DNA of 64,000 bases, from the NCBI RefSeq assembly GCF_947500255.1, contig NZ_CANMRL010000001.1, forward strand, positions 124,001 through 188,000. Direction: 5' to 3'. This document shows positions 1-9,400 of this stretch, one piece after another. The stretch's first letter is position 1; each line of letters starts with the position of its first letter. The notes under the pieces were generated by a model. It saw only the letters and a list, made by a program, of their open reading frames with translations. It was not told the origin of the DNA and ran no database searches. The DNA is from an uncultured Psychroserpens sp. GTDB lineage: Bacteria > Bacteroidota > Bacteroidia > Flavobacteriales > Flavobacteriaceae. The position numbers and the translations under genes are program-made.

Positions 1-3000
1 TCATTGGCGATTCCTTCAAAGCTAATAATGAGGTTATCACCTAAAATTTGACCTTTAATTGAAGGTTCTTCTCCATTTACACCACCAAACTCTTCAAATA
101 AATCAATTATAAAATAGGTATTATCATAGAGCAAATTAGTTGTTAATGGTAATTCTAGTTCATTTCTTTCTTTAAAAAAACCTCTTAAAAATATCTCAAG
201 ATCTAATTGGGATTTACATTTTCCTGTTAATTCATAATACTCATCTTCACTTCCATCGAAAATAATGTTTGGATCATCATTTAAAATATTAGCATCATAT
301 AAATATGTTGAAAATGGAAAGCGCCTCACTTTTTCATTGTACAATTCTGCCGAGCTCGATGTACATAATGTAACTGCCGGAGGGTTTATTACGTTATCGA
401 TAGTTTCTTCAATTGTAGAGGTATTAAAGGGCACGTCTAAATAGCTACTAATTAAATCAGTAAAAGGTCCAGAACCTGAACTAATAGTGATATCGTAATC
501 ATCTGCCAAATCAATAACATCCTGACCTATTATTTCTCCATTTAAACAATCATTAAAACATCCAGAATTTGTTGCATGAATAGCGATACTCACATCATAA
601 ATTTTCGCTTTAAGTCCTAAATAATTATTGACATATTGGGTCCATAAATTATCTTTTTCTTCTGGAGTTAAGTCCCCTATTACACTAGCTGAATACAGTT
701 CCACAGCCGTATCTGGAATGGACAGTATGTTTCCTTCATTCATTAAACTGCCAAACTTTACAACAGCATAACTGTATGATAAGATTCCACAGATTTCATT
801 AGGTGGAAAATCATCTGCAAAGCCATTAAAATTATTAGTTAATGCCTCTTCCATAATGGCTCTCCTTAGAGCTGCAAAGTCTGTTACAGAAGCTGTTTCG
901 GAAGCATATTGGTTATAAAAGAATGGATCTTTCTCCATAATTTGAATAAATCCAGAACCAATTAATCCGTCAAATTGTGCATCACTGTATGTAAGAATTG
1001 ATCTTAGATAATCATCATATTCATAGGTATTTAAAGTGTTTAATCCACCTTGAGGCACATTTGTCAAATCGCACATATCACTAGTGTATTCTAGATAACA
1101 ATATTCGGGATGATAAGGGAGTAATGCTTTGGCCCAGTTTGGATTCCATGCTGCAATGAAGTCTGAAACATATGCTAATTGTTCTGGGTAGATTTCCAAT
1201 ATTTGCTCTTCTTCATTATCCATTGGTACAACACCTTCTAAAATTTGAGGGTTATAAAGCGGTAAACCTTCATCATCTAAGCCTAAATACTCCACTTCAA
1301 TTTTGGCTAAAGTACCATCAGAATTTATATAATGTAGAGGTAACGGATGTCTCCAATCATTGTTTTCAATAGTTGGTCCCGCAGGATTGTTATAATATAA
1401 CAGATTTGGGATCCCACCACTTCCATCATTAAAAATACTAAGTGGCGTGCTAATCGTAGGCAATGTAACTTCTTCGCCATCTAATTCGCCGTTGCCGTTT
1501 AAATCCTCAAAATCAAAGGTTATACCTCCATATTGACCATGGGGACTCATATCAGCCAATAGCGTTTGCTCATTTACAAAGCATAGGGACTTTTGCTCAC
1601 AGAATTCGGTAACAATTGGAAATGACTCTTCAAGCCCTAAAATAAAAGCCTCCATTTCTGCGGCGAGATTTTCGTCTGTGGTCGTTACTGTAATAGTATC
1701 TCCAACTACGTTATAATCATCTGGATTATACGATATTTCTAATTTACTAACAATATACGATGTCACACCCTGAGCAATGATATCACAATCTATTGTAGAG
1801 CAGTCGAACATGATGAGTGCAAAATCTTCTTGAGTGAGAATGCATTCCGAACCATCTTGTGTTGCTGTTGTAATGAAGGTATTCCAGTGTTCTTCCAAAG
1901 CCTCTTCACTAACAATAAGGTCTTTTACATAACCATATTCACCAATATTCATTGTACGTTCTTGAAAAAACGTATAAGTTTCAGATATTCGGGTAGGACT
2001 CCCTCTAGCAATCACACCACAATCATCAAAAAGTGCCATTGTCAAATCGTATTCGTATGGAAATGTTTGCGGACATTCTAAAAATGTAAATTCTTCGGTA
2101 TTAATCAATGTGTAATTAAATGTGCGATTAGAGTTATTTTGCAAGACCACGCCTTGACCATCAATTCGTGACCCATCCTCTAGTAATTCATATCTGCCCG
2201 TAGAATAAATAACATTATTTTGCATGAGATCAGCACTTATAAAATCATGCAATTCTGCATTGGTTTCATCCTCTAAAGCCTGAAAAATTGGGTTTTCATT
2301 GTCATCTAATGGATTAGATCCTGCCAAAGCTGTTGCTATTGTTCGACCTTGCGGATTAAGATAGTTCACACTAATTTGACCATTAGGATCAATAATCGCA
2401 TTTTTCTTATAGTGCGTTAAGTCTCCAACTTCATATCCAAATAATCGATTTAATTCAAACGACGATGTTGGTTGCGAATAAAAATAAGTCGTCTCATTTC
2501 CAGTATCTAATCGATGGTCAATCCCGACACCACTTTTTCTTCTAATTCTCCCTGAATTATCAGGAGTATATTCTATTTGACTAAATGGAAATTTTTTGGC
2601 ATCGGGGACATAATCTTGAAAATTATTTTGTGTGTCATTATTTGGCGAATAGTATTTACTTGCTCCCGAGATATTAGGAGACATGCCTATTAAATTAATA
2701 TCACAATCTTCATCACTTAATACGTTATCCCAGTCGAAATCTAAGTGGGTATATAACTCATCATTTTCATTTCTATTGAAAGTGTCAAAATATTGCAATT
2801 TATTTTTACCAGAAGGCACTGGCAGAACTTCTATTGCTGGACGGCCCTGATTATCGTAAATAACTTCTCCAACAATGGCATTATCATTACTATTAATAGT
2901 TGTTACTGTTTGTCTATTTCTCAAAGTACCATCAAAGTAACTGATCACTTCCTTTTTCTTACCATCTTCTGCATAATTTGACTGAAATTGCCAGTTTTTA

Positions 3001-3977
3001 TTATTTTCATGTGATTCTTCTATGTGATATCTATATTCCCAATGACTTACTTTAGTTTCTTCTATGCCACCATCGGTACTCCAGTTTCCATAGAATGGAA
3101 TTGTTACGTCATCGAGAAATCGACCCACTGCTCTTATTCTAAACACAAGGTATCCTCTTGCATATATTAGTGGGATTTGATATTTTAAATTTTGGGCATC
3201 TAAAAGAGGTTCATTATACGGATCACTTATTTGCACTCTAGTATTATTTAATTCGAAATCTCTTTCAGTCAAATCAATAGTTTCTATTGGTAATTCTGAA
3301 GTTGTATCTCCATAATTATCAATCCAAGTCCATTCTAGTTCATATTCTTCTGCTCCAAGAACTGGTGACCAATTAATCTCTAGCGTGCAAGGATTCCCGT
3401 CGTCTAAAACCTCATCAATACCAAGGCTAATTAAACTATCCGACAACTGATAGAATCGTTTCACGTTAAAACTTAAAGACAGTTTGACGTTATCTGGTGT
3501 AATACTTGAAGTCGTTGAATTTTCAACATCTTCAGTTAAAACAGAAATGACTTTTACATAAGCTCCGTGTCTACCTGATAGTTTATGTAATTTAAGATCT
3601 ATAAAATTGGCAGAGTTCCCATTTGGGTTATATTCTACACTTAGTTTTCTAGTATAAGATGTACCATAAGTACCATCGGCTAAAATTGGATTAATTAAGA
3701 CATTGACCGTATATTTGAACCAAAAAAACGGTGGTTGATCATTATCCACTTCCAGTTGAAGATAAGTGTTTGGATTTACTGATACTAAATCAGGTTCTCC
3801 AATTTCGGAATCAATGATATACAGCTCGGCATCTTCGACAATCTCTATCCCTTCAAGTTCAGGTGGCAACACAATTGTACCTTGCGAATAAGCCATTAGG
3901 CTCATCATACAAAATATCAACGTTATAAGGCTAAGCTTTATTTTTTTTATGTTCTGAATACAGGTATCTAATATCAT
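1..3977 (-). CDS. Giant RHS/YD-repeat protein, N-terminal 1325 residues (3' end outside window)
   Basis: The minus-strand frame is open from the ATG at 3977-3975 to base 1 without a stop, giving about 1325 residues of a longer protein. A hydrophobic signal peptide (around residues 12-30, ending ...MAYSQG) predicts Sec export. The order of conserved blocks matches the 3920-residue protein at 37006-48768: an N-terminal beta domain with VEYNPNGNS, an Fn3-like stretch (EYELEWTWIDNYGD), then YFDGTLRNRQTVT, GEVIYDNQGRPAIEVLP and PQGRTIATALAG, followed by long Cys-containing spacer regions. The YD repeats, RHS core and variable toxin tip would lie beyond the window. It is the last visible gene of RHS module 1, 39 bp downstream of the LolA-like gene. 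The assignment to the RHS family rests on the paralogue; the toxin type cannot be known here. Confidence 0.85.
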   Translation of the reverse strand, partial: MILDTCIQNIKKIKLSLITLIFCMMSLMAYSQGTIVLPPELEGIEIVEDAELYIIDSEIGEPDLVSVNPNTYLQLEVDNDQPPFFWFKYTVNVLINPILADGTYGTSYTRKLSVEYNPNGNSANFIDLKLHKLSGRHGAYVKVISVLTEDVENSTTSSITPDNVKLSLSFNVKRFYQLSDSLISLGIDEVLDDGNPCTLEINWSPVLGAEEYELEWTWIDNYGDTTSELPIETIDLTERDFELNNTRVQISDPYNEPLLDAQNLKYQIPLIYARGYLVFRIRAVGRFLDDVTIPFYGNWSTDGGIEETKVSHWEYRYHIEESHENNKNWQFQSNYAEDGKKKEVISYFDGTLRNRQTVTTINSNDNAIVGEVIYDNQGRPAIEVLPVPSGKNKLQYFDTFNRNENDELYTHLDFDWDNVLSDEDCDINLIGMSPNISGASKYYSPNNDTQNNFQDYVPDAKKFPFSQIEYTPDNSGRIRRKSGVGIDHRLDTGNETTYFYSQPTSSFELNRLFGYEVGDLTHYKKNAIIDPNGQISVNYLNPQGRTIATALAGSNPLDDNENPIFQALEDETNAELHDFISADLMQNNVIYSTGRYELLEDGSRIDGQGVVLQNNSNRTFNYTLINTEEFTFLECPQTFPYEYDLTMALFDDCGVIARGSPTRISETYTFFQERTMNIGEYGYVKDLIVSEEALEEHWNTFITTATQDGSECILTQEDFALIMFDCSTIDCDIIAQGVTSYIVSKLEISYNPDDYNVVGDTITVTTTDENLAAEMEAFILGLEESFPIVTEFCEQKSLCFVNEQTLLADMSPHGQYGGITFDFEDLNGNGELDGEEVTLPTISTPLSIFNDGSGGIPNLLYYNNPAGPTIENNDWRHPLPLHYINSDGTLAKIEVEYLGLDDEGLPLYNPQILEGVVPMDNEEEQILEIYPEQLAYVSDFIAAWNPNWAKALLPYHPEYCYLEYTSDMCDLTNVPQGGLNTLNTYEYDDYLRSILTYSDAQFDGLIGSGFIQIMEKDPFFYNQYASETASVTDFAALRRAIMEEALTNNFNGFADDFPPNEICGILSYSYAVVKFGSLMNEGNILSIPDTAVELYSASVIGDLTPEEKDNLWTQYVNNYLGLKAKIYDVSIAIHATNSGCFNDCLNGEIIGQDVIDLADDYDITISSGSGPFTDLISSYLDVPFNTSTIEETIDNVINPPAVTLCTSSSAELYNEKVRRFPFSTYLYDANILNDDPNIIFDGSEDEYYELTGKCKSQLDLEIFLRGFFKERNELELPLTTNLLYDNTYFIIDLFEEFGGVNGEEPSIKGQILGDNLIISFEGIAN

Positions 3978-4016
3978 AACTTTGCTGTATTAATTTTTAA
4001 TCTATTTTAGTATTTC

Positions 4017-4733
4017 TTAATTAGCATGCAAGATTTCAAAGCCTTTGAACTCCTTTGCTGCAATTATTTGATTGTTACTATGCTCAAAATATCTATTCAT
4101 TTTAAACAGGTTTTCACTTAGTGTGATCTTTGATTGATAGTTTTTATAGACTATTTCTAATCTTGGGTTATCATAATTAGGTACTGTCTCTTTTTTGTTG
4201 TAAGCCGAAAAATCTGAGACCGTATTATATAAAAACACTTGTTTTTGAGGTTGTAAATCAGATTTTCTAATATGGATTTCAATTTTAGTAAATTGACTAA
4301 GCTGAGAAACTTTGGATGTAAGTGTTAATATCCAAGTATCTCCGTTATCTATTAAGTTCTTTTCATCAAAAACTTTTAATAATTGTTCATTATCTAATTG
4401 ACCTATATTGTTAAAAATAGGCTTAGAAGAATAGCCTACTAACATTGCTTTTTCTTCTGAATTAAGTTTTACTACAAAGTTTTCACCTTGTACAAGTTCC
4501 ATACTGCCAAGCTTTTGATATTGTGTTCCATTATTTTTAGCCAACACTCCTTGAAAAGATTCATAGGCTTTGGTCCCTTCTACTCCTTTATACAAGGCGT
4601 AATTAATATCTGCTTGAAACTGTTGTTCTACTTTTTTCCCCTCAATGTACTTCTCTAGTATGTCATCAGCCGTTTGCGAAGTTGCAGGTATAGAGACTAA
4701 TAATAGTGTTATTAAAAATAATCGTCGTATCAT
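4017..4733 (-). CDS. Small exported LolA-like protein of RHS module 1
   Basis: A 238-residue protein with an N-terminal signal peptide (MIRRLFLITLLLVSIPATSQ), so probably periplasmic. It sits between the carbohydrate-binding/YD-stub gene (2 bp away) and the giant RHS gene (39 bp away). The same position in module 2 is held by a 244-residue protein with shared late motifs (NPRLEI, a conserved W-I-x-T/C-L segment, a KxEx-h strand). The pattern of amphipathic beta strands resembles outer-membrane lipoprotein carrier (LolA/LolB-type) folds, but I see no decisive motif. A role as periplasmic chaperone or escort for the very large RHS protein is inferred only from fold resemblance and strict linkage. 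Confidence 0.7.
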   Translation of the reverse strand: MIRRLFLITLLLVSIPATSQTADDILEKYIEGKKVEQQFQADINYALYKGVEGTKAYESFQGVLAKNNGTQYQKLGSMELVQGENFVVKLNSEEKAMLVGYSSKPIFNNIGQLDNEQLLKVFDEKNLIDNGDTWILTLTSKVSQLSQFTKIEIHIRKSDLQPQKQVFLYNTVSDFSAYNKKETVPNYDNPRLEIVYKNYQSKITLSENLFKMNRYFEHSNNQIIAAKEFKGFEILHAN

Positions 4734-4735
4734 AA

Positions 4736-6460
4736 TTAATTTTTTATACTGGTTTTTGAACGTGTTTCTTTAATTGTGTATACACCCTTTTCGGTTTCTT
4801 TCTTTACCCTTATCAGCCCTCCTTCATTATCATACTCATAATAAGTGCTATAGTTATTTTCATCTAATTCTGCCATTAATCGCTGTGTCTCAGGATCATA
4901 GGCAAATGATTTCATACTACCGTTGAAAGGATGAATTCTGATATCGTCGAAATAATTTGGAGATGTTCCTATATTATTGAGGATTATCTCAATAGCAGCG
5001 GTATTTTCAGGGATTTGAAATTCGCTATAAATTCTCTGCCATCCTTCAATTATTTTACCATTAGGTACAAATTCGGAAGATGACATCACCTGATCACTAT
5101 TATCTAAATAACTAATTGTAATACTAGAATGCTCATAAGTTTTTACTTGCGTATTTAGGTCTTCTTTTGTCCAAGCACTAATCACGTAACGCTGTTTAGG
5201 TTTAGGTTTAAATGAGTCACAGTCATTACAAGGTTCGGGCAAGCATGGCGAGATATCGACAGTTTTTGAGAATTCAAGAATGCAGGCATCTGAAGTTGTT
5301 ATGCTTAACTCGACTAAATACGAACCAGCAGTATTAAACGTATATATTGGTGAAGCCTCAGTTGAAGTTACGGGACCTCCTACATCGTGAAATGTCCATA
5401 AGTATTCTTCATCAATGAAAGTTCCTATGGCTGTATTTGTAAACACAAGAGGTTCATCAACGCAAAACTCTCCAGAACTTGATTCTACTTCAATCCCATC
5501 ATCGCTACTTAAACATTCTCCACTAAAAAAAGCATATCCAAAATGTCCTAAATGCGAACAATCTGCGGCCTCCAGAACAATAGTAACTTCATCATCATCT
5601 GATGCATAAGACGATAAATCAATAATAAAAGGTTGCCAGCCCGAAAATTGTATTCTACTCAAAATCCCAGTTAGAGGATTTGGTAATTCTACAGTTGTAA
5701 AATCTGGCACTTGTCCTGCAACAAATAATTTTTCAGTACAATCAATTATGTTTCCATTAACTTCAATATAAAACTTAAAATAAGGTTGGGCACTAAAATC
5801 ATGATTATCTGGATTTTCTAATACAGCTGCATAATGAAATTTATATATTGAATTGTCTTCTGATAATATGAATGTTTGTCTTAATTGGTCTTTCCCAAAG
5901 TAAACTCTATCATTTCCTAGTCTAACTACATCAGTCACTCCTGCTGGAAAATCATCTCCTGTTCCAATAAATGGATCATTAAAATTCCCTTGATCAATAA
6001 CCTCAAAACGTAAATTATTAGTAAAATTCCAATTGTCATGTGGACCACTATCAATGATATCTCCATCTAAATCGCAAGTCCCATTACCATCATCGTCATA
6101 TGGGTTATGCCCTTCATCATATTGTTCATAATTATCCCAATACCTGCACCAACCATTAAAATTTCCTTCAACAAAATCCATGTTAACGCATGTCTCATTT
6201 ACTGGAGGTTCGATTGGAGGCATTCTATTTTTGCTTCTTTCAATTCGATCTAAGTATCTTTTGACATACAAGTCCCTTAATTGATTGATTTTTTCTGTTG
6301 TAGAACCTTTAAGAAATAGAAGCTCATTACTATTACTTAAAATTGCTTTTTCAATTTGCTCTCTGTCGAAGCCTATTTCCTCATCTGTAACTTTTATTTG
6401 AGCATTTACGCTAAAACTTAGCATAAAAAGGGCTACTATTACACCTATTTTCTTAATCAT
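4736..6460 (-). CDS. Exported PKD/carbohydrate-binding protein with C-terminal YD stub (RHS module 1)
   Basis: A 574-residue protein with a signal peptide (MIKKIGVIVALFMLSFSVNA). Residues about 100-320 form a beta-rich jelly-roll-like region with conserved Asp, Trp and Cys. Residues about 325-405 look like a PKD domain (EEYLWTFHDVGGP ... YTFNTAGSYLVELSI). Residues about 425-515 resemble a carbohydrate-binding/galactose-binding-type module (YVISAWTKED ... PNYFDDIRIHPF). The last 55 residues carry a single YD-type stub (YSTYYEYDNEGGLIRVKKE) of the kind usually found inside Bacteroidota RHS proteins. The module 2 counterpart at 35637-36272 has only the last two parts, so this copy has gained, or the other lost, the N-terminal domains. 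It lies 3 bp after the SpvB-like gene, in the same operon. Confidence 0.75.
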   Translation of the reverse strand: MIKKIGVIVALFMLSFSVNAQIKVTDEEIGFDREQIEKAILSNSNELLFLKGSTTEKINQLRDLYVKRYLDRIERSKNRMPPIEPPVNETCVNMDFVEGNFNGWCRYWDNYEQYDEGHNPYDDDGNGTCDLDGDIIDSGPHDNWNFTNNLRFEVIDQGNFNDPFIGTGDDFPAGVTDVVRLGNDRVYFGKDQLRQTFILSEDNSIYKFHYAAVLENPDNHDFSAQPYFKFYIEVNGNIIDCTEKLFVAGQVPDFTTVELPNPLTGILSRIQFSGWQPFIIDLSSYASDDDEVTIVLEAADCSHLGHFGYAFFSGECLSSDDGIEVESSSGEFCVDEPLVFTNTAIGTFIDEEYLWTFHDVGGPVTSTEASPIYTFNTAGSYLVELSITTSDACILEFSKTVDISPCLPEPCNDCDSFKPKPKQRYVISAWTKEDLNTQVKTYEHSSITISYLDNSDQVMSSSEFVPNGKIIEGWQRIYSEFQIPENTAAIEIILNNIGTSPNYFDDIRIHPFNGSMKSFAYDPETQRLMAELDENNYSTYYEYDNEGGLIRVKKETEKGVYTIKETRSKTSIKN

Positions 6461-6463
6461 GCT

Positions 6464-9400
6464 TTAATTTTTTAAACCATTTAAACTATCACAATTGATA
6501 TATACTGTTGCTATATCACAATCTCCGTTTGCGTCACAAATTTGGTAGGTAAAACTATCTGGAGCATTTTGTACAACCGTATAGATTACCATGTTACCAA
6601 AGCTAACTATTGCTATACCATTTGAAGGTGGTGACACAATTGTAATTCCATCACCAGAAGGACCATCGTCTCCAAAATCATCATTACTCAAAACATTGAT
6701 AAAAATTGTACTACCAGGCTTTAAACCACAATTCTGTGCGTAATCATTTTCGGCATTAGGCACTGAGTTCTGATTATCATCTTCACATTCAATTAGTCTA
6801 TATATTGATTTAGCAGATGCTCCAGCTTCAATTTTTATACTATTTCTACCTGTATGAGATTCATCATCTGTAATTGTAGCATTATCATTGATCTCTACCT
6901 CATCTTGATATCCGAAGTGCGGATTTATTGGTTCGGCACCATCACCATTAAGTGGAGAGAATTTGTAATCTTCGAAGTTATCATATGCAAGTTCTCTATA
7001 TTCTGAATTAAATCCTACTGCTGTAGGTAATGTATAACGATAACCATATTGTGCCGCAGAATAACGATCTAGAGCATCTTTATTTTCTAGTTCTACACCA
7101 TATGGGCTATACATAGACACCTCACTAGCAAATGTCCATCTATTTTCTTCTTCTTGAGGATTATCGATAACCCAATTACTCCCTGTGTATTTATAGAACG
7201 GTTTAAACGTTTTATAGAACCCCTCTTTTCTTGTACTGAAATTTTCATCGCCATTATTTCGTCCAGTCATATAAACATAAGACTTTATAGCTCTCCAGTC
7301 TCCTTTTGCATTATAGAGATAAGGATTAAACTCTAATACAGTAATGTTTTCAATACTTCCATCTTCATTAAAAATTAAACCATCAGGGTTAGGTAATCTA
7401 AATTCGCATTGGGTATTCCAAGCATCATTATATTCGACAGCGCTAGAATTCACAATATTAAAATTTGCCCAATCGACTTGATTTGTTAGTTGCCCTCCAA
7501 TGATTGGGCTTTCCTGTAATGTTATGGATGCCATACCTTCGTTTGGTAAATTTCTATACCCAGAACGATAAACATTAAATGTTATAGGCAGCAATGGTAT
7601 TGTGCTTTCAAGATCAAACAAACTTCCTTCTTCATCAATTAAGAGTGCTTTTCCGCTTTGGAAATCGGCCACCCAAACTCTATCTGTTCTTCGAGCTGGA
7701 AACGGCGTAAATACAAAACGTGTTATTAATAATTCATCTCCAAGAGTTAAATAGTCTTCAGCATCTATATTAGTTGATGTGTTTGATGGATTAACTATTT
7801 TCATATAAGATGATGATGTTGCATCCTCTTCAATAAAACCAGATAGTCCTATATTTTGACTGGCCAGTCCCATATTCTTATAATACCAATTGGCTGGATA
7901 TTTGAAATTATAATAGTGATCGCTGTATTCATTTTGAGTTTTGGTTAAAAGCACATCACCTGTTTGAGCATCCCATACTACATTTTCAGTAGCGACTTTA
8001 GATCCGAGATCATAGGCAATTTTTTCTTTCAATATACCGACAGAATTAATAACCTTAGTTGTGGTAACGGTTTTCAATTCTTGTTCATGAAATTGAACTA
8101 CTGGCAGTAATGTTGGAATTGGCAAAATCCCTATAAATACTAAAATACCAGCGAGATTTCCATCTATACCAACTACTGTAGAGTTATTGTAATAAGATCT
8201 AAAATCATGCACCATGTCATAGGTAACACCTATTGGTTTTTCAGTAACATCTCCATCATTATTCATAACTAGCAAGTTATTATTTAACGTCCCATCATCA
8301 TTGAGGCTATATTTATATTCTACTTTAGACATATATTCATCTTCTTGTTGTGCCTCAGATTGTACTTTTTGAGACTTCATTTTGCCATTCATATCGTTTG
8401 TTCTAATAACAAATCCTTGAGAATAAGTGAGACTCTTATTGGTTCTCACTTTTAGGATACTTCCTAGAATACCGGTGATATCGACTTTAGGTGTTAAATC
8501 TGTATAATCAGAGATTGTTGGAAAATCTTTAGATGTGTAAAACTCATTAATAACGCGTCCAGTAGCATGTTTTTTTAATTCGATATTAATTGTATTACCA
8601 TCGGTATCTTCAATATCTCTATCTCGTTTTAAGTTACTAGTCACCACGCGACTATACGTTATTGTTGGTGAAGGATATAAAGATTGTCCAACAGGCTTTT
8701 CGACATAGTTATATTCTTTAGGGGCCAATAATTTTTGTGGTTTATCGTAAAATGGTTGTATTAATGGGTTCTCTTTACTTCCATTGGGCTCAAAGGTTGC
8801 TACTCCACTTGTCTTACCTTCTGTTGTTGTATAAGTATATTCTTGTCCATAGAAATTTTTATATAGTGGATTATCAATATGATTAGTCATGCCGTCCCAA
8901 TTATCATGAAGCTTTATACTCTTTACTCTAAGGCCTCCTCCCAACTTTTCTTCATCAGGATGATACAGTCGTATCCACGATTTTAGTGGCTTAAATTCTT
9001 TTGCACAATTCCTGATTCTTAATGCCTCGTTTGGACCAAAGAAAATATCGCTAACTGCTCCAATAGCACCAACAAATGTTTGTCCTAAGGCTAGTAAATC
9101 CCCAGGTTCATCAAAATCACCTGCAGGTAAGCCGTAGACCAATCTATTCAAGTTCTTTCTTCCGAAGTACCAACCTGACTTGGCAATAGGATTTACCAAT
9201 TGATTTGAATCAACTAGACCTCCTTCTTTTTTTACACGTTTTAATTTAATTGAAGCATATGTATTTCCGTTATCTTCAAACACTCTTGAATACTCTTTTT
9301 CAATCAAAGTATATCCAGTTACATAGTCATATTTGTTATTGGACATGTTGAGCAGGAATCTGAAATACATTGGATTAGCATCAGAAGCCCCAATATCTTT

